A stretch of DNA of 64,000 nucleotides from CAHJXF01 sp038225855 (GTDB lineage: Bacteria > Pseudomonadota > Gammaproteobacteria > Burkholderiales > Burkholderiaceae_D): the NCBI GenBank assembly GCA_038225855.1, contig JBBRQU010000018.1:1-64000 (forward strand). Reading direction: 5' to 3'. Made by a program: the position numbers and the translations under genes. Below, in pieces: positions 32,935-42,909 of this stretch (position 1 is its first letter; each line of letters starts with the position of its first letter). The notes under the pieces are model-generated. The model was not told the DNA's origin, did not search any database, and saw only the letters and a program-made list of their open reading frames with translations.

Positions 32935-35900
32935 ATGACCAGCAACGATAGCCAAGACCCGCGCTTCGTGCATCTGAGGATGCATTCGGAATACTCGATT
33001 TCCGACGGTATCGTGCGCATCGACAGTGCCGTCGACGCTGCCGCAAGGGATGCACAGCCCGCGCTCGCATTGACCGATCTGTCCAACTTCTTCGGACTGG
33101 TGCGCTTCTACAAAGCCGCGCGCGACAAGGGGGTCAAGCCGATTGCCGGATGCGACGTGTGGATCAGCGCCGCAGGCGATGGCGCCCGCAGTGATCGAAG
33201 CGGAGGGGCGAGCCGCGCGTTGTTGCTCGCTAAAAATCGCCAAGGTTATCTCGCGCTCTGCATCCTGCTGTCGCGTGCCTATCTCGAGAATGCAGGGCAG
33301 GGCCGCGCCGAGGTGCGCTTCGAATGGTTTGCCGAGGTCGGCACCGCGGGGCTGATCGCGTTGTCCGGTGCAGAGGGCGGCGACATCGGACTCGCGCTCG
33401 CGGCCGGACGCCGCGCGACGGCGACCGCACATGCGAAGCGCTGGGCCGGGACCTTTCCGCGCGCGTTCTATATCGAGTTGCAACGCTATGGCCAAGCCGA
33501 TGCCGAGAGCACCATCGACGCCGCGGTATCGCTCGCGAGCGAGCTGGATCTTCCGGTCGTCGCAACGCATCCGGTGCAGTTCCTCACGCGCGGCGAATAC
33601 GTCGCTCATGAAGCGCGCACCTGCATCGCCGAAGGCGAGATCCTCGCCAACCCACGGCGCACGCGGCGTTTCACGCCCGAGCAATATCTGAAGTCGCAGT
33701 CCGAGATGACCACGCTGTTTGCGGACATCCCATCGGCGCTTGCCAATGCGGTCGAGATCGCCAAGCGCTGCAACCTTGAACTGCAACTCGGCAAGGCCCG
33801 CCTGCCGCGCTTTCCAACGCCCGCGGGTCGCACGCTCGACGAGCACCTGCGCATCGAAGCCGAAGCCGGCCTCGAGCGTCGTCTCGCGCACCTCTATCCG
33901 ATCGAGGCCGTGCGCGAAGCCGCGCGTCCCGGCTATGCGAAGCGTCTCGCGTTCGAGTGCGAGACGATTTCGGCGATGGGTTTTCCCGGCTACTTCCTGA
34001 TCGTCGCGGACTTCATCGGTTGGGCGCGCAACAACGGCGTGCCGGTCGGTCCGGGCCGCGGCTCGGGTGCGGGATCCTTGGTCGCGTATTCGCTGGCGAT
34101 CACCGATCTCGATCCGCTCGCCTACAACCTGCTGTTCGAGCGCTTTCTCAATCCCGAGCGCGTGTCGATGCCCGACTTCGACATCGACTTTTGCCAGGAA
34201 GGCCGCGACGCGGTGATCGACTACGTCAAGAAAAAGTATGGCGCCGAGTCGGTCGCGCAGATCGCGACCTTCGGCACGATGGCGGCCAAGGCCGCGGTGC
34301 GCGACGTCGGTCGCGTGCTCGACTTGCCATACACGTTCGTCGACGGCATCGCAAAACTGATTCCGTTCAAGCCGGGCCGTCTCGTGACGATCGCCGATGC
34401 GAGAAAGGAAGAACCGCTGCTTGCCGAGCGCGAAGCCAACGAAGACGAGGTCCGCGAAGTGCTGGCATTGGCCGAGCAGGTCGAAGGCATCACGCGCAAC
34501 GTCGGCATGCACGCGGGCGGCGTGTTGATCGCACCCGGCAAGCTGACCGACTTCACGCCGCTCTACGTGCAGCCCGGCTCGCACGACGGCGCCAACGTCG
34601 TCAGCCAGTACGACAAGGACGATGTCGAGAGCGTCGGTCTGGTGAAGTTCGACTTCCTCGGGCTCACCACGCTGACGATCCTCGACTGGACCGTCGCGCA
34701 CATACGCGCGCTCTACGAGGACCAGCGCGACTTCGCGCTCGAGCACATCCCGCTCGACGACCCCAGGTCGTACGACGTGTTTCGCCGCGCCGAGACGGTC
34801 GCCGTGTTCCAGTTCGAAAGTCCGGGCATGCGTCGCATGCTGCTCGAAGCCAAACCCGATCGCTTCGGCGACATCGTCGCATTGAACGCGCTGTACCGGC
34901 CCGGTCCGATGGACCTGATTCCCGACTTTATCGCGCGCAAGAAGGGCGAGAAGTTCGAATACCCCGATCCGCGCGTCAAGCACATCCTGGAAGAGACCTA
35001 CGGGATCATGGTCTATCAGGAGCAGGTGATGCTGATGGCGCAGATCATCGGCGGCTACTCGCTGGGCGGCGCCGACATCCTGCGCCGCGCGATGGGCAAG
35101 AAGAAGAAGGAAGAGATGGACGAGCAGGAGTCCATCTTCATCGAAGGCGCGAAGAAGAACGGCCTCACGCAAGCGCATGCGCGCGACATCTTCCAGTTGA
35201 TGGCCAAGTTCGCGGGATATGGGTTCAACAAGTCGCACGCGGCTGCGTATGCGTTGCTGGCGGTCCAGACCGCGTGGCTGAAGGTGCACTTCGCGGCCGA
35301 GTTCATGGCGGCCAACCTGTCGGCCGCGCAGGACGACACCGACAAGATCAAGATCCTGATCGAAGACGCGCGACATCACCGGCTGACGGTTCTCGCGCCC
35401 GATCTGAATGCCTCCGAAGCGCGCTTCGTTCCGGTCCGCAGCGAAGGCGATGGCGGCCGCGCGAACACGTTGCGCTACGGCCTCTGCGCGATCAAGGGCA
35501 CGGGACAGGCCGCGATCGAAGCGATCGTCGCCGCGCGTCGCATCAGTGGGCCGAATTGCCGACCATTTAGCGATCTCTTCGATCTATGCGGCCGCGTCGA
35601 CAAGCGCCTCGTCAATCGCCGCGTGATCGAAGCGCTGGTTCGCGCCGGTGCGCTCGATACGCTGACGCCCGAAGGCCGCGCGGGCAGGGCGACGCAATTC
35701 GCAGCGATCGGTCGCGCAATGGGCGCGGCCGAACACGCCGAGACGTTCGCCAATCAGGTCAGTCTCTTCGGCGCGCAGGACGAGGCATCGCATCGCCCCG
35801 AGCCGATTCGAGTGCCCGCCTGGAATGAAAAGCAAACGCTTGCCGAAGAGAAGAACGCGCTCGGCTTCTACTTTTCGGGCCATCTCTTCGCCGGCTACGA

Positions 35901-36507
35901 AATCGAAGTGCGACGCTTCGCGCGCACGCCGCTCGCCGCGGTCGCGCCGTCGCGCGAGCCGCAGACCGTGGCCGGCATCGTCGCCGCATGCCGCACCCAG
36001 ATGACCCGGCGCGGCAAGATGCTGATCGTCACGCTCGACGATGCGAGCGGCCAGCTCGAGGTGACGGTCTTCAATCCATTGCACGAAGCGCGTCGATCGC
36101 AACTGCGCGAAGACGAGCTCGTGATCGTGACGGGTGTCGTCAAGAACGACGAGTTCTCGGGCGGCATGCGCATGACAGCCGACGGCATCCTCGATCTCGC
36201 GGCCGCCCGAGGGCGATATGCGCGAGGACTCAGGCTGTCGATGAATGGCGCATCCGACGCGACGCGACTGCGCCAGATGTTGTCGGCCTATCGAGCGCAG
36301 GGCGCGCAGGGCGCCGATCGCGGGATCGATGTCAGCGCAGACGATGGCTGCCGCATCACGATCGCGTATCGCTCCGCGCACGCCGCTCCGGCCGCGATGT
36401 GCGAGATAGAACTCGGCGAGTCGTGGCGAATCGTTGCCGACGATGCGTTGGTGATCGGTCTGGGCGAGTGGCTCTCGCCCGAGAACGTGCGCTTCGTTTA
36501 TTCATGA
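32935..36507 (+). CDS. dnaE: DNA polymerase III alpha subunit, replicative
   Basis: 1190 aa, full DnaE length. The PHP domain begins FVHLRMHSEYSISDGIV; the catalytic aspartates are in MPDFDIDFCQEGRD near residue 413; GPGRGSGAGSLVAYSL precedes them. A helix-hairpin-helix part and an OB fold (VAGIVAACRTQMTRRGKMLI) follow. It differs clearly from the shorter DnaE2 at 3659. The stop overlaps the start of the next gene (ATGA), an unusual coupling of replication and LPS genes. No good Shine-Dalgarno precedes the ATG. Confidence 0.96.
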   Translation: MTSNDSQDPRFVHLRMHSEYSISDGIVRIDSAVDAAARDAQPALALTDLSNFFGLVRFYKAARDKGVKPIAGCDVWISAAGDGARSDRSGGASRALLLAKNRQGYLALCILLSRAYLENAGQGRAEVRFEWFAEVGTAGLIALSGAEGGDIGLALAAGRRATATAHAKRWAGTFPRAFYIELQRYGQADAESTIDAAVSLASELDLPVVATHPVQFLTRGEYVAHEARTCIAEGEILANPRRTRRFTPEQYLKSQSEMTTLFADIPSALANAVEIAKRCNLELQLGKARLPRFPTPAGRTLDEHLRIEAEAGLERRLAHLYPIEAVREAARPGYAKRLAFECETISAMGFPGYFLIVADFIGWARNNGVPVGPGRGSGAGSLVAYSLAITDLDPLAYNLLFERFLNPERVSMPDFDIDFCQEGRDAVIDYVKKKYGAESVAQIATFGTMAAKAAVRDVGRVLDLPYTFVDGIAKLIPFKPGRLVTIADARKEEPLLAEREANEDEVREVLALAEQVEGITRNVGMHAGGVLIAPGKLTDFTPLYVQPGSHDGANVVSQYDKDDVESVGLVKFDFLGLTTLTILDWTVAHIRALYEDQRDFALEHIPLDDPRSYDVFRRAETVAVFQFESPGMRRMLLEAKPDRFGDIVALNALYRPGPMDLIPDFIARKKGEKFEYPDPRVKHILEETYGIMVYQEQVMLMAQIIGGYSLGGADILRRAMGKKKKEEMDEQESIFIEGAKKNGLTQAHARDIFQLMAKFAGYGFNKSHAAAYALLAVQTAWLKVHFAAEFMAANLSAAQDDTDKIKILIEDARHHRLTVLAPDLNASEARFVPVRSEGDGGRANTLRYGLCAIKGTGQAAIEAIVAARRISGPNCRPFSDLFDLCGRVDKRLVNRRVIEALVRAGALDTLTPEGRAGRATQFAAIGRAMGAAEHAETFANQVSLFGAQDEASHRPEPIRVPAWNEKQTLAEEKNALGFYFSGHLFAGYEIEVRRFARTPLAAVAPSREPQTVAGIVAACRTQMTRRGKMLIVTLDDASGQLEVTVFNPLHEARRSQLREDELVIVTGVVKNDEFSGGMRMTADGILDLAAARGRYARGLRLSMNGASDATRLRQMLSAYRAQGAQGADRGIDVSADDGCRITIAYRSAHAAPAAMCEIELGESWRIVADDALVIGLGEWLSPENVRFVYS

Positions 36508-36575
36508 ATACGCGCATGAATACGCGCATGAATACGTCCGCGACCGCGCGCATGAATGCGCCCACGACCGCGCGC
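36504..36575. repeat. Six 12-nt tandem units at the heptosyltransferase start
   Basis: ATGAATACGCGC twice, then ATGAATACGTCC, GCGACCGCGCGC, ATGAATGCGCCC and ACGACCGCGCGC. Each unit keeps frame, and four of six carry an ATG. Confidence 0.88.
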
Positions 36576-37781
36576 ATGAGCGGGGCCGATGCGCTTTCGT
36601 TTCAACGGCCGCATGACGCGATCGATTTCTCGACGTTGCGTCGCGTGCTGGTCGTGATGCTGCGGCATCACGGCGATGTGTTGCTCACATCGCCCGTGTA
36701 TGCGGCGCTCAAGGCCGCGAACCCGGAGATCGAGATCGATGCGCTCGTCTATCGGGAGACCCGACCGATGCTCGCGTTCAATCCCGATCTTTCGCAGGTT
36801 CACACCATCGATCGCGCGTGGAAGAAGTCGGGACCGCTCTCGCATGCGCGGTCCGAGTGGCGCTTGCTGCAAGCGCTGCGCGCGCGTCGCTACGATCTCG
36901 TGGTCCATCTCACCGACAACCGGCGCGGTGCGTGGCTCGTGCGTGGCCTCTCGCCGCGTCATGCGGTCGCCCCTCGATTGCGCGATGACGCCGGACTCGC
37001 CGCGCGTTTCTGGAACGCGAGCTTTACGCATCGCTACGCCAACGGGTCCTCGGTGTATCCCGGCGCCGCGCTCGGGCGACGGCACACGGTCGAGCAGAAC
37101 CTCGATGCGTTGCGGCGCCTCGGACTCGTGATCGACGACGCGCCCCGCCTGACGATGGTTCCGGGCGACGAGGGCGAGCGCGATGCCACCGCGCTGCTCG
37201 CGCGTCTGGGCGTCGATGGCCCTTTCATCGCGATGCAGCCCACCTCGCGCTGGATGTTCAAGTGCTGGCCGGTGGCGAGCAACGCGGCGCTGATCGCGAC
37301 CCTGCTTCGACGCGGCGAAACGGTCGTGCTGTCGTGCGCGCCCGACGAGCGCGAACGCGCGATGCTGTCGGCGATCGTCGCCGCAGTGAAGGCGCTGCCC
37401 GCCGCGCCGCTCGATCGCCTCAAGCTCGCCGACGACGGGGGCACGCTCAATCGCCTTGCCGCGCTGATCGCGCGCGCGAAACTCTTCATCGGCATCGACT
37501 CGGCGCCGATGCATATCGCCGCCGCGACGGGCACGCCGACGATCGCGCTCTTCGGTCCGTCGGGCGAGTTCAACTGGGGGCCGTGGAAGGTCGCGCATCG
37601 GGTCGTGACCAGCGACGCGTTCGCGTGTCGTCCCTGTGGGCAGGACGGCTGCGGCGGCGGCAAGGTGAGCGATTGTCTCGTCAGGCTTCCGGCCTCGAGC
37701 GTGCTCGCAGCGATCGACGATCTCGTCGCAGAAGTTGCCGCGGCAGCCGCATCGGCGCGCGACCTGCTACGTCTCGCATGA
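36504..37781 (+). CDS. Glycosyltransferase family 9, LPS heptosyltransferase (RfaQ-like)
   Basis: About 425 aa from the first ATG. The GT9 core starts at RRVLVVMLRHHGDVLLTSPV and ends with FIGIDSAPMHIAAATGTPTIALFGPS, the ADP-heptose-binding signature. It adds heptose to the inner core of LPS at the cytoplasmic face of the membrane; resemblance is to heptosyltransferase III. The N-terminus is encoded by 12-nt tandem repeats offering four in-frame ATGs (36504, 36516, 36528, 36552) plus one at 36576, so the true start is unclear; the overlap with dnaE favours 36504. The GT4 gene follows. Confidence 0.88.
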   Translation: MNTRMNTRMNTSATARMNAPTTARMSGADALSFQRPHDAIDFSTLRRVLVVMLRHHGDVLLTSPVYAALKAANPEIEIDALVYRETRPMLAFNPDLSQVHTIDRAWKKSGPLSHARSEWRLLQALRARRYDLVVHLTDNRRGAWLVRGLSPRHAVAPRLRDDAGLAARFWNASFTHRYANGSSVYPGAALGRRHTVEQNLDALRRLGLVIDDAPRLTMVPGDEGERDATALLARLGVDGPFIAMQPTSRWMFKCWPVASNAALIATLLRRGETVVLSCAPDERERAMLSAIVAAVKALPAAPLDRLKLADDGGTLNRLAALIARAKLFIGIDSAPMHIAAATGTPTIALFGPSGEFNWGPWKVAHRVVTSDAFACRPCGQDGCGGGKVSDCLVRLPASSVLAAIDDLVAEVAAAAASARDLLRLA

Positions 37782-37808
37782 GCCGCCTCGCATGACCCAG
37801 CGCACGAT

Positions 37809-38987
37809 TTGAAGATCGCTCTCGTTCGGGCGCGCTACAACTCCTTCGGCGGCGCCGAGCGCTTCGTGGCCCGCGCCTTGCGCGCATTGGCTGCCGATCG
37901 CGACGATCCGCCCGAGGTCGCGGTGCTCGCCCGTCGATGGCAAGAGGCGGAAGCCGCGTCGTCCGATGGCGACATGCCGCCGGATCGTGAAGAGATTCGC
38001 TTCGTGCGTTGCGACCCCTTCTACATCGGCAGCGTGTGGCGCGACGCGTCGTTCGCTAAAGCGGTGCATGCGCACTTGCGGGACGAGCCTTTCGATCTCG
38101 TGCAGAGTCACGAGCGTATCGCCGGATTGCCAATCTATCGCGCCGGAGACGGCGTCCATGCGTCGTGGCTCGAACGGCGCGCGCGCGTGGTCGATGCCCC
38201 GACGCGTCTCGGCATGGCGCTCAGCCCCCATCATCGCTATCTGATTCGTATCGAGCGCGCGATGTTCGAGCATCCGTTGCTGCGCGCGGTGATCTGCAAC
38301 TCCGAGATGGTTCGCCGCGAGATCGCAGAGCGCTTTGCGATTGCGAGAGACAAGCTCGTCCTGGTGCGCAACGGCGTCGATCTCGATCGCTTTCATCCCG
38401 GTGCGCGCGCTGCACATCGCGATGCGATGCGGCGCCGCTTGAACATCGCGCCGGATGCGCGCGTCTTCGTTCTTGTCGGTTCGGGCTTCGAGCGAAAAGG
38501 TGTCAGGCCGGCGCTCGAGGCTCTACACGATGTGAATCAGGCGGTGCTCGTCATCGTCGGCGACGACAAGCACCGCGATCGTTACGAGGCCCAGGCGGCC
38601 CGTCTCGATATCGCGTCGCGAGTTCGATTCGTCGGCGCCGTTGCCGATCCGCTGCCGTACTACGCGATGGCCGACGTGTTCCTGCTGCCGACGATCTACG
38701 ACCCGTTTCCCAACGCCGCACTCGAGGCTCTGGCGTGCGGGCTGCCGGTGATCACGAGCGACGCCTGCGGCGCGGCCGAGTTGATCGAGGAGGGCGTCAA
38801 CGGATGGGTTGTCGCATCGGGTCAAGCGCATCCGTTGCGCGTGGCGATGCAAAGGGCGCTTGCTCTCGAGTCGGCGCAACGGCATGCGATGTCGCAAGCC
38901 GCACGGCGCGCGGCCGAGCCGTACTCACTGGCTGCGCTATCGACATCGCTGCTTTCTCTCTATCGATCGTTGATGGACAAGCGCTGA
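37809..38987 (+). CDS. Glycosyltransferase family 4, LPS core (WaaG-like)
   Basis: 392 aa with the two-Rossmann GT-B fold: KIALVRARYNSFGGAERF at the N-terminus, and the C-terminal nucleotide-sugar site FLLPTIYDPFPNAALEALACGLPVIT with the EX7E pattern. It resembles WaaG, which adds glucose to heptose in the LPS core. The start is TTG 37809: an ATG at 37791 is closed after six codons. It follows the heptosyltransferase by 27 bp. Confidence 0.88.
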   Translation: MKIALVRARYNSFGGAERFVARALRALAADRDDPPEVAVLARRWQEAEAASSDGDMPPDREEIRFVRCDPFYIGSVWRDASFAKAVHAHLRDEPFDLVQSHERIAGLPIYRAGDGVHASWLERRARVVDAPTRLGMALSPHHRYLIRIERAMFEHPLLRAVICNSEMVRREIAERFAIARDKLVLVRNGVDLDRFHPGARAAHRDAMRRRLNIAPDARVFVLVGSGFERKGVRPALEALHDVNQAVLVIVGDDKHRDRYEAQAARLDIASRVRFVGAVADPLPYYAMADVFLLPTIYDPFPNAALEALACGLPVITSDACGAAELIEEGVNGWVVASGQAHPLRVAMQRALALESAQRHAMSQAARRAAEPYSLAALSTSLLSLYRSLMDKR

Positions 38988-39050
38988 AGCATCGCGCAAT
39001 CCACGGCAGGTCCCGATGCTAAACTCGCCCGCGACTTTTTCTCCGCTTGG

Positions 39051-39146
39051 CGTCGTCCCCGCGGCCTTTAAACCCTGCGAAAGCGGGGAGGCGACCCAGT
39101 GGCGTCCGTCGCAAGACGCTGGAATCCCGCTTGCGCGGGAACGACG
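39051..39146. repeat. REP-like double hairpin, copy C
   Basis: Starts CGTCGTCCCC, then CTGCGAAAGCGGGGAGGCGA, core ACCCAGTGGCG facing CGCTGG, second hairpin ATCCCGCTTGCGCGGGA, ends ACGACGG. It lies just upstream of msbA. Confidence 0.82.
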
Positions 39147-39159
39147 GCAGTCCAAATAA

Positions 39160-41112
39160 ATGGCCGATTCCCCCTCACCGAAACCCGACTCATCGACCGC
39201 GACGGGCACCACGTCGAAGCCGGTCGCGTCGCCCCGCTCGGGTCCGCTGTTTCGCCGGCTGCTGGGATACATCAAGCCTTATCGCGGCATCTTCGTCGTT
39301 GGCTCGTTGTGCTCGGTGATCGCCTCGACCACCGATGCCGCGTTCGGTGCGCTGTTGAAGCCGCTGGTCGATCGCGGTTTCTCGGCGAGCTCCGACTATC
39401 CGATCTGGATCTATCCGGCTGCGATCGTCGGCCTGTTCATCATCCGCGGCGTGTTCACGTTTCTGAATTCGTATGCGATGGCCTATATCGGCAATCGCGT
39501 GCTCAACAGCTTGCGCGTCGAAATGTTCGAGCGGCTGGTGGCCTTGCCGACGCGCTACTTCGACGCACATTCGTCGTCGAGCCTGGTGTCGCGCCTGGTG
39601 TTCGAAGCGCAGAACGTGATGCAAAGCGCGACCGGCGTGATTACCAGTGTGGTGCGCAACAGCTTCACGATCTTCTGGCTGATGGCGACCTTGCTGTGGC
39701 TCAACTGGCGCCTGACCCTGTTCACCATCGTCGTGCTGCCATTCGTGACCTTCATCGTACGCAAGCTGTCGCGGCGCATGCGCGAACTGTCCAGAAAGAA
39801 CATGTACATGACGGGCGAATTGACGCGCGTCGTGCAGGAAACCATCGATTGCCAGAAGGTCGTCAAGATCTACGGCGGCGAAGGCGATGCGCGTTCGAGC
39901 TTTCGGCAGACCGTCGATCGGTTGCGCGGCAACGCGATGCGCATTTCCGTGACGAGCTCGGCGACGGTGCCGATCACGCAGTTGCTGATGGCGCTGGCGG
40001 TGGCCTGCATGATCTATTTCGCGCTCGACCTCGCGCGCTCCGACCAGATGACCGCGGGCGCCTTCGTATCCTTTGTCGCGACCACGACCTTCCTGCTCGC
40101 GCCGATGAAGCAGTTGGCCGAGATCAGTGGCCCGTTCGAGCGCGGACTCGCAGCCGCCGAGGGCGTGTTCTCGCTGATCGACGAGCACGTCGAAGACGAT
40201 CGCGGAACGCTGCACCTGGGGCGCGCGCGCGGCGCGATCCGCTTCGTCGATGTCGCGCTGCGCTATGCCGAGGACGCCAAGCCGGTGAGCGTTGCCGGGT
40301 CGCACGAGGCGGCCGTCGATGAGCCGCGCACGCGTCGTGCGGCGCTTCAGAAGATCGATCTCGACATCGCGGCCGGCGAAACGATTGCGCTGGTCGGCTC
40401 GTCGGGCGGCGGCAAGACTTCGTTCGCGAATCTGATCCCGCGCTTCTATCACGCGACCTCGGGACAGATCCTGATCGACGGCATCCCGATCGAGGACATC
40501 GCACTGGCCAGCCTGCGCGCGCAGATCGCGATGGTCAGCCAGGACGTCGTGCTCTTCAACGAAACCATCGCGCACAACATCGCCTATGGCGCCGATCGCG
40601 ATGTCTCCACGCGACTGAAAGGCGAAGCGCTGCGCGATGCGGTGCGACGCGCAGCCGTTGCCGCGCATCTCGCGCATGTCATCGACGACATGCCCGACGG
40701 CTACGACACGATGGTCGGCGAGAACGGCGTGAGGCTCTCCGGCGGGCAGCGCCAGCGGCTCGCGATCGCGCGCGCGGTGTTGAAGGACGCGCCGATCCTG
40801 ATTCTCGACGAAGCGACTTCGGCGCTCGACTCCGAATCCGAGCGCCACGTGCAGGCCGCATTGTCCGACCTGATGCGGGGGCGAACCACGGTCGTGATCG
40901 CGCATCGCCTGTCGACCATCGAGAACGCGGACCGCATCGCGGTGTTCGACAAGGGCCTGATCGTCGAAGTCGGCACGCATGCGGCGCTGCTCGTGGCCGA
41001 CGGCATCTACTCCAAGCTCTATCGCATTCAATACGCGCTCGATGGCGATGAGGCGAAGACCGAAGGCGAAGCGACCGATGACACGGCCGCTCGGGGACTG
41101 ACCCCCGCATGA
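39160..41112 (+). CDS. msbA: MsbA, lipid A-core flippase (ABC exporter)
   Basis: 650 aa half-transporter. Six membrane helices (about residues 40-330) are followed by an ATPase with Walker A GSSGGGKTS, signature LSGGQRQRLAIARAVL and Walker B ILILDEATSALD, H-loop AHRLST. MsbA flips lipid A-core across the inner membrane. Between TMD and ATPase there is a somewhat long linker (AEDAKPVSVAGSHEAAVDEP). It is followed with a 4-bp overlap by a GT4 gene. Confidence 0.94.
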   Translation: MADSPSPKPDSSTATGTTSKPVASPRSGPLFRRLLGYIKPYRGIFVVGSLCSVIASTTDAAFGALLKPLVDRGFSASSDYPIWIYPAAIVGLFIIRGVFTFLNSYAMAYIGNRVLNSLRVEMFERLVALPTRYFDAHSSSSLVSRLVFEAQNVMQSATGVITSVVRNSFTIFWLMATLLWLNWRLTLFTIVVLPFVTFIVRKLSRRMRELSRKNMYMTGELTRVVQETIDCQKVVKIYGGEGDARSSFRQTVDRLRGNAMRISVTSSATVPITQLLMALAVACMIYFALDLARSDQMTAGAFVSFVATTTFLLAPMKQLAEISGPFERGLAAAEGVFSLIDEHVEDDRGTLHLGRARGAIRFVDVALRYAEDAKPVSVAGSHEAAVDEPRTRRAALQKIDLDIAAGETIALVGSSGGGKTSFANLIPRFYHATSGQILIDGIPIEDIALASLRAQIAMVSQDVVLFNETIAHNIAYGADRDVSTRLKGEALRDAVRRAAVAAHLAHVIDDMPDGYDTMVGENGVRLSGGQRQRLAIARAVLKDAPILILDEATSALDSESERHVQAALSDLMRGRTTVVIAHRLSTIENADRIAVFDKGLIVEVGTHAALLVADGIYSKLYRIQYALDGDEAKTEGEATDDTAARGLTPA

Positions 41113-42305
41113 AGATGCCGCCGCCCGCGTTTCGTCCGCTGCACATCGTGCACACCGAATCGTCGTGTGGATGGGGCGGCCAGGAGCTGCGCATCCTGGT
41201 CGAGTCGCGCGGAATGATCGCGCGCGGACATCGCGTGACGCTGATCGCGCCAGTGGCCGCGCGCATCTTCGCCGAAGCTTCGCGCTATCGCGTGCCGGTG
41301 ATCGCGCTGCCGATCGAGAAGAAGCGCCTGGGCGCGATCGGCGCCTTGCGCGACTGGTTGCGTGCGCACCCGGCCGACGTGATCAACACCCACAGCTCGA
41401 CCGATAGTTGGCTCGCGGCGCTCGCATGGGCATCGTTAAACAACGCGCCGCCGATCGTGCGCACGCGCCACATCTCGGCGCCGGTACCGGAAAACATCGC
41501 GAGCCGCTGGCTTTATCGCCACGCGAGCCGCTTCGTCGTCACTACCGGCGGCTCTCTGCGGGACGCGCTGGTCTCGCGGCTGCGGCTCGATCCATCGCGT
41601 GTGCTGTCGATTCCGACCGGGATCGATACGACTGCGTTTCGCCCCCCGAGCGAGCGCGAGCGCCGCTCCGCCCGGGCCGCCGTCGGTGCGGGCGAGAGCG
41701 ATTTTGTGGTCGGCATCGTCGCGACGCTGCGCAGCTGGAAGGGTCATCGCTATCTGATCGAAGGCTTCGCCAAGGCGCTTCGGAGTGTGCAAGGCGCGAC
41801 CAACGCCATGCGCCTTCTGATTGTTGGCGACGGCCCGCAACGCGAGGCACTCGAAGCGCTGGTCGATACGCACGACCTGCGCTCGCACGTGCGCTTCGCA
41901 GGCAACCAGCCCAACGTCATTGCCTGGCTGCACGCGATGGACGTCTTCGCGCTGCCGTCGTATGCGAACGAGGGCGTGCCTCAGGCCATCCTTCAGGCGA
42001 TGGGCTGCGGCGTGCCGGTCATCACGACCGATGCGGGCGCCATCGCCGAGATCGCGTTCGCATCGGACCCCGATGGCGATATCAGCAAGGCCACGGCGCT
42101 GATCGTGCGCAAGGAAAACGCGGACGATCTGCGCGATGCGATCCTCGCATTGAAGGCCGACGCCGCGCGTCGCGAACAGATGGTCAACAACGCGCTCGAA
42201 CTGGTCCGCGCCTCGCACGGCATCGACGGCATGCTCGATCGCATGGAAGCGGTGTTCCGTGCAGCCGCAGGACAGAGCGCCGTCGCGCACGTCCCTGTTC
42301 AATAG
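41109..42305 (+). CDS. Glycosyltransferase family 4
   Basis: 398 aa GT-B enzyme: N-terminal IVHTESSCGWGGQELRILVE, with the donor site in VFALPSYANEGVPQAILQAMGCGVPVITTDAG (EX7E). Coupled to msbA by an ATGA overlap, so it belongs to LPS or surface glycan assembly; the sugar is unknown. Confidence 0.88.
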   Translation: MKMPPPAFRPLHIVHTESSCGWGGQELRILVESRGMIARGHRVTLIAPVAARIFAEASRYRVPVIALPIEKKRLGAIGALRDWLRAHPADVINTHSSTDSWLAALAWASLNNAPPIVRTRHISAPVPENIASRWLYRHASRFVVTTGGSLRDALVSRLRLDPSRVLSIPTGIDTTAFRPPSERERRSARAAVGAGESDFVVGIVATLRSWKGHRYLIEGFAKALRSVQGATNAMRLLIVGDGPQREALEALVDTHDLRSHVRFAGNQPNVIAWLHAMDVFALPSYANEGVPQAILQAMGCGVPVITTDAGAIAEIAFASDPDGDISKATALIVRKENADDLRDAILALKADAARREQMVNNALELVRASHGIDGMLDRMEAVFRAAAGQSAVAHVPVQ

Positions 42306-42315
42306 AGGAAAGTCC

Positions 42316-42909
42316 ATGAACGCACCGGCACCTCCGATCAGCCGCTACCCCGTCCCCGAACTCAAGGATCTGCCCGACGATATTCGCGAGCGCATCCTCG
42401 CCGTGCAGGAGAAGGCCGGCTTCGTGCCGAATGTGTTTGTCGCGCTCGCGCATCGGCCCGCGGAATTCAGAGCCTTCTTCGCATATCACGACGCGCTGAT
42501 GGAAAAAGAGACCGGCAATCTCACCAAAGCCGAACGCGAGATGATCGTGACGACCACGAGCGCCCGCAACGGCTGCCTGTACTGCGTGGTCGCGCACGGC
42601 GCGCTGGTGCGCATCTACGCGAAGAGTCCCCTGCTCGCCGACCAGATCGCCGTCAATTACTTGAAGGCGGACATCACGCCGCGACAAAAGGCGATGCTCG
42701 ACTTCGCGGTCAAGGTCTGCCTCGATTCCCAACGTGTCGATGATGAAGATTTCGCAGAACTTCACACGCATGGCTTCGACGACGAAGACATCTGGGACAT
42801 CGCCGCGATCACCGCTTTCTTCGGCCTGTCGAATCGCGTCGCCAACGTGACCGGCATGCGGCCGAACGACGAGTTCTATCTGATGGGACGCGTGCCGCGT
42901 CAGAAGTGA
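42316..42909 (+). CDS. AhpD-like peroxidase-related protein
   Basis: 197 aa carboxymuconolactone decarboxylase/AhpD-like fold with the redox pair in RNGCLYCVVAHGA and the following histidine. Members reduce peroxides or regenerate AhpC, though this 'peroxidase-related' group is not well proven. ATG 42316 has AGAGGAAA upstream; the open frame extends back to 42259 only inside the GT4 gene. It converges and overlaps by 10 bp with btuF. Confidence 0.85.
   Translation: MNAPAPPISRYPVPELKDLPDDIRERILAVQEKAGFVPNVFVALAHRPAEFRAFFAYHDALMEKETGNLTKAEREMIVTTTSARNGCLYCVVAHGALVRIYAKSPLLADQIAVNYLKADITPRQKAMLDFAVKVCLDSQRVDDEDFAELHTHGFDDEDIWDIAAITAFFGLSNRVANVTGMRPNDEFYLMGRVPRQK

Noticed and set aside
32923..35379. 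An 818-codon open frame on the minus strand across dnaE
   Set aside because: It is antiparallel to the clearly conserved DnaE and rich in Arg/Asp/His without any domain, a usual shadow in high-GC codons.
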